Below, one piece after another: positions 32,644 through 40,624 of a DNA stretch of 41,501 bases; position 1 is the stretch's first letter; the number at the start of each line of letters is the position of its first letter. The DNA comes from TMED23 sp964639965. Its GTDB lineage: Bacteria > Pseudomonadota > Alphaproteobacteria > Rhodospirillales > UBA2165. The notes under the pieces are model-generated. The model worked only from the letters and a program-made list of their open reading frames with translations. It searched no databases and was not told the origin of the DNA. The translations under genes were made by a program, and so were the position numbers. The DNA is taken from positions 1-41,501 of the forward strand of contig CAZXGI010000019.1 in NCBI GenBank assembly GCA_964639965.1, given 5' to 3'.

Positions 32644-33606
32644 ATGAATTTTCAGAAACTAAAAACACCGCGAGGTATTTATAATTCAGCATTAATTTTA
32701 TTATGTGTTTTTATGCCGCTGATAGCTCCTCTTATTGGTCAAGAATTCTATACTGACGTCATCGCACGTGTCATGATTGTTACAATAGCTGCGATTAGTT
32801 TGAATTTTATTATGGGCTACGGTGGTATGATTAGTTTTGGTCATGCTGTTTTTGTCGGAATTGGAGGTTATTCTGTGGGTATTTTATCATCCCATGGAAT
32901 AGAAAGTGCCTATATTCAATGGCCTGTAGGAATCATAACAAGCGGTCTTTTTGCTCTTATTATTGGCGCTATTAGCTTAAGGACACGAGGCGTTTATTTC
33001 ATTATGATAACTCTTGCTTTTGCGCAGATGATGTATTTTTTGAGTGTTAGCATTGAAAAATATGGTAGTGATGATGGCTTAACTATTGATGCAAGAAGTG
33101 ATTTTGGCCTATCATTTTTTGATTTGAATGATGCAATGACGATGTACTATACGGCTTTTATTTTTATGATAGCATGCTTGTATTTAAGTTTTCGTCTTGT
33201 TAGCTCGCGATTTGGTCGAGTGCTTAGAGCTGCCAAATCGAATAATGAGCGTATGAATACAATCGGTTATCCTACATTCCGCTATAAATTAGTCGGTTTT
33301 GTTATTGCTGGTATGATGTGTGGCTTGTCAGGATTATTGACAGCTAATTTTGAAGACTTTGTCAGCCCTGATTTACTTTTCTGGACTTTCTCCGGCGAGC
33401 TGATTTTTATGGTTGTGCTTGGTGGAATGGGGACCGTAATGGGGCCTCTAGGCGGCGCGATGATTTTTCTATTTTTATCGGAAATTTTATCAAATATAAC
33501 GGAAGCGTGGCATCTAATATTTGGGCCATTTTTGATTCTGGTAGTTCTATTCGCACGGGGTGGTGTTGAAGGATTCCTTAAGAAATATGAGAATCCAAAT
33601 GGCTGA
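32644..33606 (+). CDS. livM: ABC importer permease, LivM type
   Basis: A 320-residue membrane permease of the LivM branch with around ten hydrophobic segments. Characteristic blocks are AAISLNFIMGYGGMISFGHA and, in the second half, FRLVSSRFGRVLRAAKSNNER (split: SRFGRVLRAAKSNNER), the coupling loop. LVVLGGMGTVMGPLGGAMIF style glycine-rich segment is near the end. The frame is open from 32605, but GAAGG lies four bases before the ATG at 32644, which also gives a normal N-terminus, so that start is chosen. Its end overlaps the LivG-type ATPase start by eight bases. Confidence 0.92.
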   Translation: MNFQKLKTPRGIYNSALILLCVFMPLIAPLIGQEFYTDVIARVMIVTIAAISLNFIMGYGGMISFGHAVFVGIGGYSVGILSSHGIESAYIQWPVGIITSGLFALIIGAISLRTRGVYFIMITLAFAQMMYFLSVSIEKYGSDDGLTIDARSDFGLSFFDLNDAMTMYYTAFIFMIACLYLSFRLVSSRFGRVLRAAKSNNERMNTIGYPTFRYKLVGFVIAGMMCGLSGLLTANFEDFVSPDLLFWTFSGELIFMVVLGGMGTVMGPLGGAMIFLFLSEILSNITEAWHLIFGPFLILVVLFARGGVEGFLKKYENPNG

Positions 33607-34345
33607 TATTTTGCTGAAAGTTGAAAATTTGGTAAAGCGATTTGGCGGTTTGATTGCGACTGACTCAATTAGCATGGACGTAGCAAAAGGAGAAATTCAC
33701 GCAATTATTGGTCCTAATGGAGCTGGAAAAACAACCCTAATTCATCAGCTTTCAGGCATATTAGGGTCAGATAGTGGGGCTATTTATTTTGATGGAAATG
33801 AAATAAGCCATCTTTCAGCTCCAAAGCGATGCCACGCAGGAATGGTTCGCTCATATCAAATTACTTCGATTTTTAAGGATTTTTCCGTACTTGATAATGT
33901 ATCAATGTCTATACAGGCTCGTGAAGGCCATAGTTTCAGATTTTGGGATAACGCTGATAATGATGCTAATTTAGCTGATAAAGCTATAAAGATTCTCAAT
34001 GAAACCAATCTTCAGGATAAGGCTAATGTTTTAGCCGATAATTTAGCCCATGGTGAACAACGTCAATTAGAAGTTGCCATGGCATTGGCTACATCACCAA
34101 AAATGTTGTTATTGGATGAGCCAATGGCAGGGATGGGGCCCGAAGAGTCCTCAAGGGTGACTAAATTCCTTAAATCAATGAAGGGTAGACACACCATGCT
34201 CTTAATTGAGCATGATATGGATGCGGTATTTGCTCTAGCAGATCGGATCACTGTATTAGTTTATGGAAAGGTAATAGCCTCTGGCTCGCCGGAGGAAATC
34301 CGAAATAATAAAGAGGTTCGCAACGCCTATCTAGGGGAAGGCTAA
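33599..34345 (+). CDS. livG: ABC importer ATPase, LivG type
   Basis: A 248-residue ABC ATPase of the LivG branch: Walker A GPNGAGKTTL near residue 38, signature AHGEQRQLEVAMAL, Walker B MLLLDEPMAGMG and H-loop IEHDM. All catalytic parts are present. The open frame begins at 33560, but those codons lie inside livM; ATGs at 33587 and 33599 are the realistic starts and 33599 gives the family-like MADILLKVENLVKRFGG. The stop overlaps livF by one base (TAATG). It powers the importer as a heterodimer with LivF. Confidence 0.92.
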   Translation: MADILLKVENLVKRFGGLIATDSISMDVAKGEIHAIIGPNGAGKTTLIHQLSGILGSDSGAIYFDGNEISHLSAPKRCHAGMVRSYQITSIFKDFSVLDNVSMSIQAREGHSFRFWDNADNDANLADKAIKILNETNLQDKANVLADNLAHGEQRQLEVAMALATSPKMLLLDEPMAGMGPEESSRVTKFLKSMKGRHTMLLIEHDMDAVFALADRITVLVYGKVIASGSPEEIRNNKEVRNAYLGEG

Positions 34346-35055
34346 TGGGTGAATTATTAAGGTTGGATAATATCGAAAGTTCGTATGGAGCTTCGCAGGT
34401 TCTGTTCGGAATTTCAATCAAGGTGGGTGCTGGTGAAGTCGTTACGTTGCTTGGCAGAAATGGTATGGGCAAGACAACAACTATTCGTTCAATTATGGGT
34501 TTGATTAAACCACACTCGGGTAATATTTATTTTAAAGAGCGATCGATAACGGGTGAACCTTCCTACAAGGTCGCTCAGGCAGGATTAGGTCTTGTGCCAG
34601 AGGGGCGTCAGATATTTCCTAATCTTAGCGTTCATGAAAACTTAGTGGCAACAGCATCAAATCGAGGTAATATTTCTGATCCATGGACAGCTGAAAGAAT
34701 TTACTCTCTTTTCCCAGCTCTAGCAGGCCGTCGGTTAAATGCTGGCAATCAGTTATCTGGTGGTGAGCAGCAGATGTTAGCTATTTCGCGTGCTTTAATG
34801 ACAAACCCTGATTTGCTCATATTAGATGAAGCTACTGAAGGTTTGGCTCCTTTGGTTCGTGATGATATTTGGAAAGTTTTGCAACAACTTAAGTCCGCTG
34901 GTCAATCTATACTGGTTATTGATAAGAACGTTGAGACGCTATGTAGAATGGCCGACCAGCACTACATTATCGAAAAAGGTGTTGTTGTATGGTCTGGTAA
35001 TTCTGATGCTCTTCTTAAGGATAAAGAGTTACAGCATCGTTACTTGGGTGTTTGA
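34345..35055 (+). CDS. livF: ABC importer ATPase, LivF type
   Basis: A 236-residue ABC ATPase of the LivF branch: Walker A GRNGMGKTTT near residue 38, signature LSGGEQQMLAISRAL, Walker B LLILDEATEGLAP. The switch region reads VIDKNVETL instead of the common VEQNV, giving Lys at the H-loop position; this variant occurs in some importer families of this type. The C-terminus IIEKGVVVWSG is normal. Translationally coupled to livG by TAATG. Last gene of the importer operon and convergent with the creatininase-family gene. Confidence 0.92.
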   Translation: MGELLRLDNIESSYGASQVLFGISIKVGAGEVVTLLGRNGMGKTTTIRSIMGLIKPHSGNIYFKERSITGEPSYKVAQAGLGLVPEGRQIFPNLSVHENLVATASNRGNISDPWTAERIYSLFPALAGRRLNAGNQLSGGEQQMLAISRALMTNPDLLILDEATEGLAPLVRDDIWKVLQQLKSAGQSILVIDKNVETLCRMADQHYIIEKGVVVWSGNSDALLKDKELQHRYLGV

Positions 35056-35083
35056 TTGATTTAAATAGTTCAATCGCAAAAGC

Positions 35084-35101
35084 GGTCCTATCTATAGGCC
35101 C
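35084..35101. terminator. Weak hairpin between convergent livF and creatininase-family gene
   Basis: GGTCCTA and TAGGCCC form a seven-position stem with one mismatch and a TCTA loop, 29 bases after the livF stop. AT-rich bases follow (TTTCTTTT starts about ten bases downstream). It could serve as a bidirectional terminator, but the stem is short. Confidence 0.3.
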
Positions 35102-35150
35102 ATTAGTAATTTCTTTTGAACTTCACGACAGCTTTTTAAAATATTTTGGT

Positions 35151-35879
35151 TTATTTCATGGCTAGGTAATCTTTATTTAGTGCTGCAACAGCCGTATCAA
35201 TTAACTGCTGACCCACTTTACTATTGGCCAATGCTGAGTGAGATCCAACTCGGCCATCTGGGAATTTTTTACGATGTTGATCTGGTGGTCCATGACGATC
35301 TTCGGCATGTTTTTCCATAAAGGATAAAGAAATTTTTTTGGGTCGGTTAATGGCTTCACCAGGGGCTATAACTCTATGTGTTGCCTGCGTGATTGATATT
35401 TCAGAGGGAGTAGCATGCATACCCTCCCAATCACCAAAGTTATCCTGTCGCAAAGCGTTTACAGATTCAAAATCCCACCAACTCTTAATTCGGATGTTGA
35501 TATTGGGGAAAGTATTTGAAACTTTTCGCAAAGATTTTAAATTAGCGCCATGGCCATTTAGAAAATAAATTTTTTTAAATCCATGGTGTGAAAGACTGGA
35601 GATAATTTCAGTAACTAAAGATTCAAATAATAAACTAGAAATAGAAATAGTGCCTGGAAATGACATATTAAATGGTGCTGGTGTATAGGCCAAAGTTGGG
35701 GCAACATAGGCACCGATTTTTTTACCTGCTGCATTTGCAATATTTTCCGCGCATAGTGCATCTGTCCCGATGAGGCCCATGGGTCCATGTTGCTCTGTAG
35801 AGCCAGTTGGTATAATTATACCATCAGATCTTTTTAAGTAATCGTCTACCTCTTTCCATGTCGCGAGATCAAGCCTCAT
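35151..35879 (-). CDS. Creatininase-family amidohydrolase
   Basis: A 242-residue protein of the creatininase family. Metal-binding residues typical of the family are visible: Glu29 and His31 in GSTEQHGPM, Asp40 in GTDAL, His110 in FLNGHGAN, and Glu160 in HATPSE. The family includes creatinine amidohydrolase and enzymes acting on other cyclic or linear amides (formamidopyrimidines, guanidinopyrrole-type compounds, mycofactocin maturation). Start ATG overlaps the GST stop by four bases (ATGA). With a polar amino-acid type importer upstream, hydrolysis of an imported amide or cyclic nitrogen compound is plausible. Not enough to call true creatininase. Confidence 0.85.
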   Translation of the reverse strand: MRLDLATWKEVDDYLKRSDGIIIPTGSTEQHGPMGLIGTDALCAENIANAAGKKIGAYVAPTLAYTPAPFNMSFPGTISISSLLFESLVTEIISSLSHHGFKKIYFLNGHGANLKSLRKVSNTFPNINIRIKSWWDFESVNALRQDNFGDWEGMHATPSEISITQATHRVIAPGEAINRPKKISLSFMEKHAEDRHGPPDQHRKKFPDGRVGSHSALANSKVGQQLIDTAVAALNKDYLAMK

Positions 35880-36505
35880 AATTCATCTAACCATTTCTTC
35901 AATTTTGGTTGATACTCTTCAATTTCCTCTGTTACTGCAGTGAAGCTCTCAATTTTATTGCGCCAGGTTATTATCTCTCTTGGCCAATTAATTTTTAGAG
36001 GCAATAACGGTGTTAAGGCATCAAGCCAAACGAAGGTTATTGGGTAGCCGCAGTGACATAACAAAAGATGATTAGGATTGAAATCTAATATTTTTGAAAG
36101 TTGGGTTAGGCGTATATTTATTTCAGTAGTTTGGATTTCATTTAATTTTTGGTTTCGGTCTTTTAGTGATATTGCTTTGAATAATTTACGTAATTCAGGT
36201 TCTAAACGCGTATCATGAAACCGACCTAATTCACGCGTTTTCGCACGGAGACTGGGGTCGGTAGGTAACATGGAAGGGTAAGGGTTAATCTCTTCAAGGT
36301 ATTCAGCGATAGCCTCGGAATCAGCTATTACTAGGTCACCATCCACCAATGCTGGAAGATTTCCTGAAGCTACAATTGTTTTATATTTCTCTGATCCGTA
36401 GCCTCCAGTTGGGGGCTGCTCTTTCCATTTTAACTGCTTATGACGTAAAACAATACGTAATTTAGCACAGTAGAGGCTGATCGGGACTGTATAAACAGTC
36501 AACAT
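35876..36505 (-). CDS. Glutathione S-transferase-like protein
   Basis: A protein of 209 residues with an N-terminal thioredoxin-like domain (LTVYTVPISLYCAKLRIVL, LPALVDGDLVIADSEAIAEYL with the glutathione-contacting Asp/Glu-Ser pair) and an all-helical C-terminal domain from about residue 90. Frame opens at 36571 inside the binding-protein gene, but the hairpin at 36518-36535 and family alignment favour ATG 36505. No clear ribosome binding site. GSTs of this sort act as conjugating, dehalogenating or isomerising enzymes (maleylpyruvate isomerase-like). It overlaps the creatininase-family gene by four bases and follows the binding-protein gene. Function beyond the fold is unknown. Confidence 0.8.
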   Translation of the reverse strand: MLTVYTVPISLYCAKLRIVLRHKQLKWKEQPPTGGYGSEKYKTIVASGNLPALVDGDLVIADSEAIAEYLEEINPYPSMLPTDPSLRAKTRELGRFHDTRLEPELRKLFKAISLKDRNQKLNEIQTTEINIRLTQLSKILDFNPNHLLLCHCGYPITFVWLDALTPLLPLKINWPREIITWRNKIESFTAVTEEIEEYQPKLKKWLDEL

Positions 36506-36517
36506 TAAAGAAGTAGG

Positions 36518-36535
36518 GGAGCACCAAGGTGCTCC
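36518..36535 (-). terminator. Perfect stem-loop after the polar amino-acid binding protein gene
   Basis: GGAGCACC and GGTGCTCC form a perfect eight-base inverted repeat separated by two bases, seven bases downstream of the binding-protein stop on the minus strand; seven pairs remain with a four-base loop. The following minus-strand sequence is CCTACTTCTTT, moderately U-rich. It likely attenuates read-through into the GST and creatininase-family genes. Confidence 0.65.
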
Positions 36536-36542
36536 ACTCTTT

Positions 36543-37331
36543 CTAGTTTTGTAATTTCCACTTACGCCCAAGCTTGCTAAAAAAACCTCGCTCAGTTTTC
36601 AGACCAATCCATGTATTAACATAGTTGATCCAAACCTGATCACCCTGCGGAAGTAGCATGGCTATTGGGGTTCGAGCTTTTGCGGCTTTAACAGGTACAA
36701 CCATCATCTGAGTATACTTCTCAACCAATTTATATGCCTCAACGTTGGATGTAATATGCGCATCTGCTCTACCTGCTAGTACTTCCTGAAAGTCTCTGGC
36801 AGGAGCTTCAACAATTTTGTGTTTTGCTTTAGGAAAAAACTGTTTCACCTGTTTTTCTTGTGTCGTGCCTAAGGTCGCTGCAACGGTTACACCAGGCTTA
36901 TTAAGGTCTCCCCAATCCTTAAACTTATTAGAGTTCTTGGCTAATGTTAGAGGGACCGTCGCTAATGAGAAATAGCTAATGGAATATCCAGTTGCTTTAG
37001 CACGACTTGGTGAGACAGATGCTGAGCCCGTCATGTGATATTTTCCCGATGTAACACCGCTTACTAATGTTTTCCAGTCTGTTGGCACAAATTTAACCTT
37101 AACACCCAGATCTTTGGCTAATTCAGTCATTACGTCGATATCGTAACCGGTATAGGTGTTTGTCGCTGGATTTTTCATGGTCATTGGGTTCCAATCGCCG
37201 GTCGTACCAACTTTTAGAACTCCCCCATTTAGGACATCCTGCAATATGGACCCGGCAAACGAACTAGCTGACATTGTTGTTATCAATATAGCTGTCGCCG
37301 CAAAAGTCGAAATTCTTTTTACCATCTTCAT
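36543..37331 (-). CDS. ABC importer periplasmic binding protein, polar amino-acid type (family 3)
   Basis: A 262-residue family 3 solute-binding protein with a Sec signal peptide (about residues 1-26, ending SASSFAG). The mature form starts GGVLKVGTTGDWNPM and has TYTGYDIDVMTELAKDLG and a phosphate-contact-like SPSRAKATGYS. Relatives bind polar or aromatic amino acids and some are annotated as cyclohexadienyl dehydratase (PheC)-like, though that catalytic role is not assumed here. GGAGAG is six bases before the ATG. Divergent from the ATPase-permease genes across about 140 bases; followed by an attenuating hairpin. Confidence 0.9.
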   Translation of the reverse strand: MKMVKRISTFAATAILITTMSASSFAGSILQDVLNGGVLKVGTTGDWNPMTMKNPATNTYTGYDIDVMTELAKDLGVKVKFVPTDWKTLVSGVTSGKYHMTGSASVSPSRAKATGYSISYFSLATVPLTLAKNSNKFKDWGDLNKPGVTVAATLGTTQEKQVKQFFPKAKHKIVEAPARDFQEVLAGRADAHITSNVEAYKLVEKYTQMMVVPVKAAKARTPIAMLLPQGDQVWINYVNTWIGLKTERGFFSKLGRKWKLQN

Positions 37332-37474
37332 TTTTTTCTCTCCATGGTTAATCTAGGCATCATCATCGCTTGCAAATCACTGAATTGCAACACATTGTAG
37401 TAAATATGAAAAATTAGGTATTGTTGTCAGTTTTGGCTGTTTGCCTTATCTTGGAATCATATGGAGTGAAAAAG

Positions 37475-38212
37475 TTGGATAAAATTATTCATGTTGACGG
37501 GATTTTCAAGAGTTTTGGTGAATTTCAAGCCTTAAAAAATGTTTCTTTGGATGTAGCTGTTGGAGAGAGGGTTGTTATTTGTGGTCCGTCTGGCTCAGGT
37601 AAATCGACTTTAATTCGTTGTATTAATGGATTAGAGGAACATCAGGCTGGTACAATTGAGGTCGATGGAGTGGTATTAAATCAAAGTGCTGAGAGTCTAT
37701 CGATGATTAAATCCAAAATTGGAATGGTATTCCAGCAATTCAATTTATTTCCCCACCTAACTGTAATGGAGAACCTCACCTTGGGGCCAATTCGAGCTCG
37801 AAAAATGATTCGATCAGAAGCTGAAACTTTGGCAATGAAATATTTAGAACGCGTTCGCATACCGGAACAGGCTAGCAAATATCCGATCCAGCTTTCAGGA
37901 GGACAGCAGCAGAGAGTTGCAATAGCCAGATCATTGTGCATGGAGCCAAAAATCATCCTATTCGACGAGCCAACATCCGCGCTAGATCCCGAGATGATCA
38001 AAGAGGTCCTTGAAGTCATGACCGAACTGGCAACAAGTGGTATGACCATGATTTGCGTTACACATGAAACTGGATTTGCTCGAAGTGTTGCAGATAAAAT
38101 GGTATTTATGGATTGTGGTGAAATTGTTGAATCAGCGGACCCTGAAAAATTCTTCACAAACCCAGATAGTCAGCGTTGCCAAGAATTTCTAGACAAGATA
38201 TTGCACCATTAG
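37475..38212 (+). CDS. ABC importer ATPase, polar amino-acid type (GlnQ-like)
   Basis: An ABC ATPase of 245 residues: Walker A GPSGSGKSTL, Q-loop VFQQFNLFPHLTV, signature LSGGQQQRVAIARSL, Walker B IILFDEPTSALDPE, H-loop VTHETGFAR. The frame is open from 37421, but GGAG at 37463-37466 is eight bases from a TTG at 37475, giving MDKIIHVDGIFKSFG; a GTG at 37466 is a second choice. It drives uptake with the permease ten bases downstream and the binding protein encoded divergently. Substrate class is polar amino acid or analogue. Confidence 0.9.
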   Translation: MDKIIHVDGIFKSFGEFQALKNVSLDVAVGERVVICGPSGSGKSTLIRCINGLEEHQAGTIEVDGVVLNQSAESLSMIKSKIGMVFQQFNLFPHLTVMENLTLGPIRARKMIRSEAETLAMKYLERVRIPEQASKYPIQLSGGQQQRVAIARSLCMEPKIILFDEPTSALDPEMIKEVLEVMTELATSGMTMICVTHETGFARSVADKMVFMDCGEIVESADPEKFFTNPDSQRCQEFLDKILHH

Positions 38213-38221
38213 GCCGCGATT

Positions 38222-38956
38222 ATGCAGAAATCATTAACCTTAATCATTTTTATCGTGTTGCTTTCAGGATGCTCTGGGAACTGGGGCTGGTATGTCGTCA
38301 ATCCCACCACTGATGGCGGAATTATAAATCTAAAATTTTTGCTCAGCGGTTTGTATTATACAATATTGACTTCATTGGTAGCAATTGTGATATCAATAGT
38401 CATTGGTCTAATTGTAGCTTTGCCGGCATTATCTAAAAGTAGATTTCTACGGGGTATTAATCGTTTTTATGTAGAAATGGTTCGTGCTATTCCAATTTTG
38501 GTCCTCATATTATGGGTTTATTATGGCTTGCCGCAGATGGCGGGGATCACGATAGATGTTTTTTGGGCTGGGGTTATCGCTCTAGCTCTTTCTGACAGCG
38601 CTTTTGAGGCTGAGATATTTCGGGCAGGTATACAGAGTGTAGATAGGGGACAGTATGAGGCTTCTCACTCTATTTCTTTAAATTATACTGATACAATGCG
38701 ATTTGTGATTTTACCGCAGGCTATACGTAGAGTGTTACCAGCGCTAGGTAATCAATTAGTTTATATGCTGAAAATGTCCTCCTTAGTATCAGTAATTGGC
38801 ATGCAAGAGTTAACGCGAAAGGCTAATGAACTCGTAGTTACGGAATATCGTCCTCTAGAGGTTTATACAGTTCTAGTTCTTGAATACTTGGTTTTAATTT
38901 TAATCGTATCTGCGGGTGTCCGTTGGCTGGAAACTCGAATGGGAACTGAAAAATAA
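38222..38956 (+). CDS. ABC importer permease, polar amino-acid type (HisM/GlnP family)
   Basis: A 244-residue permease with about five membrane segments and the EAA coupling loop EAEIFRAGIQSVDRGQYEAS. VEMVRAIPILVLILWVYYGLP is the usual TM3 region. The N-terminus (TLIIFIVLLSGCSGNWGWYVV) looks like a lipoprotein signal with a lipobox LSGC, unusual for a permease though the WGWYVVNPTT stretch is a recognised extension in a permease subgroup. Only one permease is present, so it should function as a homodimer. It starts ten bases after the ATPase and is followed 16 bases later by the AhpD-like gene. Confidence 0.9.
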   Translation: MQKSLTLIIFIVLLSGCSGNWGWYVVNPTTDGGIINLKFLLSGLYYTILTSLVAIVISIVIGLIVALPALSKSRFLRGINRFYVEMVRAIPILVLILWVYYGLPQMAGITIDVFWAGVIALALSDSAFEAEIFRAGIQSVDRGQYEASHSISLNYTDTMRFVILPQAIRRVLPALGNQLVYMLKMSSLVSVIGMQELTRKANELVVTEYRPLEVYTVLVLEYLVLILIVSAGVRWLETRMGTEK

Positions 38957-38972
38957 ATTAAGGGAGGAAAAA

Positions 38973-39554
38973 ATGTCAGCTTGGATTCAAATGATTTCAG
39001 ATGAGGATGCGGATAAAAATCTGTTAGATGTACTCGAATTATCAAGGACACCGCATGGAACTGTTGATAATGTTATGCGCGTGCATTCTCTACGACCTAA
39101 TACTATGCGCGGTCACGTGATTTTATATAGAGCGGCCCTACATGACGAAGCCAACACTTTACCTACCTGGTTTCAGGAAACCATTAGTTCGTATGTGTCA
39201 ATTTTAAATGACTGCGGTTATTCATTGGAAAATCATTGGGCGAATGCCCGACATTTGATCGGCGATGAAAAGCGCGCTGATGAAATTGAGAAAGCTATAA
39301 ACGAACGTAGGCCAGAAAACGCATTTTCCGGGCAAGAATTGGCTTTATTGGTTTATGCGGAGAAATTAACATTAAAGCCCGCAGAAATTGTAGAATCGGA
39401 TGTTGAAGCTTTAAAACTTGTGGGAATTGGTGATGGGGAAATTCTTGAGGCGAATCAGATTATTTGCTACTTCAACTACGTAAATCGCATATTAAATGGT
39501 CTCGGTGTTTCAACCGAAGGTGATACGGTTGGATATTACACAAAAGAAAATTAG
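38973..39554 (+). CDS. AhpD/carboxymuconolactone decarboxylase-like protein lacking the second active-site Cys
   Basis: A 193-residue protein of the AhpD/CMD-like (peroxidase-related) group. The helix normally carrying CxxC-xxx-H reads CGYSLENH, with Cys81, Ser84 and His88, so the second cysteine is a serine. Surrounding blocks such as HSLRPNTMRGHVILYRAALH and the C-terminal NYVNRILNGLGV are typical. GGGAGGA lies shortly before the ATG at 38973; the longer frame from 38916 overlaps the permease and is rejected. Family members act as peroxiredoxin-like reductases or decarboxylases; loss of the CxxC suggests a non-redox role or a one-cysteine mechanism. It is in operon with the importer. Confidence 0.8.
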   Translation: MSAWIQMISDEDADKNLLDVLELSRTPHGTVDNVMRVHSLRPNTMRGHVILYRAALHDEANTLPTWFQETISSYVSILNDCGYSLENHWANARHLIGDEKRADEIEKAINERRPENAFSGQELALLVYAEKLTLKPAEIVESDVEALKLVGIGDGEILEANQIICYFNYVNRILNGLGVSTEGDTVGYYTKEN

Positions 39555-39614
39555 GTACCCAAAAACTAAAAAATTTTATACGATACTGTTTGTCTAATTT
39601 AGGGGGAAATCAAA

Positions 39615-40568
39615 GTGGCTTACGCGAAAGCAAGTTCTATTGATTCTAATTTGATACCAGTCATAGATATTACGCCTCTTCGCAATGGTACTGACCCGAC
39701 TGGCGTGGCCAAATCCTTACATAGAGCGAGCCAGGAAATCGGTTTCATTTATATTAATGGCCATGGAGTTTCTAGGGAAACAATAGAAAGTGCTCGCGCA
39801 AATGCATTAAATTTTTTTCGTGCGCCTGAATTGGATAAGGCTGCGGTTTCAGTTTCGACGCACCATCGAGGGTGGCTTGGCCCGGATCGCTCTAAAATGG
39901 AGGATGATGCAAAGGCAGACTTAAAAGAGAGCTTTATTTGGGGTTCAGAGCACAAGATGGATAAAGAAGCTAGTGACCATTATGTGCGCGGAGATAACAA
40001 ATGGCCGACATTTGTGCCGGAAATGCAAGAATCTTCTAACAACTATTTTAACGAAATTAATGATGTTGCTTGGCATTTGATGCGTGGTTTTGCTATTGGA
40101 CTGGGTCTTGAAGAAGAGTTTTTCTTACGCAATATTTCGCAACCCCTGAGTAGGGCTTCTTATGTTTATTACCCTCAACAGCCAGAGGAGTTGGGCGAGG
40201 ACCAGTTTGGGGTAGGCCCACATTCGGATTTCGGGCTTCTGACAGTCCTTTGTCAAGACTCGGTCGGAGGCCTTCAGGTTAAAGATCTTGAAGGGAACTG
40301 GGTACATGCACCACCTATAGAAGGGTCTCTAGTTGTTAATGTTGGAGATCTATTGTCTAGGTGGACAGATGGTGTTTATCGTTCTACCCCACATCGTGTG
40401 ATAAATCAGTCTGGGCGAGATCGGCTTTCCTTAGTGCTAGCTTTTGATCCTGATCCAGATACAATAATAGATGCAAGGGCGATATTTGGTTCAAATTACG
40501 TTAGCAAGCAGGAGCCAATTAGTTGCGGAGATTACTTAACGTGGCGCTTTAAAAAAGCCTTCTCTTAA
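39615..40568 (+). CDS. Isopenicillin N synthase-like 2-oxoglutarate/Fe(II) oxygenase
   Basis: A 317-residue non-haem iron oxygenase of the isopenicillin N synthase/2OG-Fe(II) family. The N-terminal DIOX_N domain (IPVIDITPLRNGTDP, IGFIYINGHGV) precedes the jelly-roll with the iron triad His203 and Asp205 (PHSDFG) and His260 (TPHRVI), and Arg270/Ser272 (RLS) for the 2-oxoglutarate carboxylate. All catalytic residues are intact. Start is a GTG at 39615 with a GGGGG about eight bases upstream. Members hydroxylate or desaturate amino acids, pyrimidines or plant-type metabolites. Co-transcribed with importer and AhpD-like genes, it may oxidise the imported compound. Requires oxygen, relevant because region 1 carries an oxygen-sensitive type of enzyme. 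Confidence 0.9.
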   Translation: MAYAKASSIDSNLIPVIDITPLRNGTDPTGVAKSLHRASQEIGFIYINGHGVSRETIESARANALNFFRAPELDKAAVSVSTHHRGWLGPDRSKMEDDAKADLKESFIWGSEHKMDKEASDHYVRGDNKWPTFVPEMQESSNNYFNEINDVAWHLMRGFAIGLGLEEEFFLRNISQPLSRASYVYYPQQPEELGEDQFGVGPHSDFGLLTVLCQDSVGGLQVKDLEGNWVHAPPIEGSLVVNVGDLLSRWTDGVYRSTPHRVINQSGRDRLSLVLAFDPDPDTIIDARAIFGSNYVSKQEPISCGDYLTWRFKKAFS

Positions 40569-40624
40569 GAAACAAAATTCACAATGGATAAATTAGATTA
40601 TTTTGTTTGAACTGGAAAAATGTA

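Noticed and set aside
34345..35055. LivF-type ATPase has Lys (VIDKNV) at the switch-His position.
   Set aside because: LivF proteins commonly lack the His (EQN form) and IDKN variants occur in related importers, so this looks like a family variant rather than an inactive ATPase.
35151..35879. True creatininase with HyuAB as N-methylhydantoinase, forming a creatinine pathway.
   Set aside because: No creatinine deaminase, creatinase, carbamoylsarcosine or sarcosine enzyme is present, and the family is broad; kept only as a family-level call.
36543..37331. Cyclohexadienyl dehydratase (PheC) for phenylalanine synthesis.
   Set aside because: It has a signal peptide and family 3 binding-protein motifs and lies beside a matching ATPase and permease, so it is best read as a solute-binding protein.
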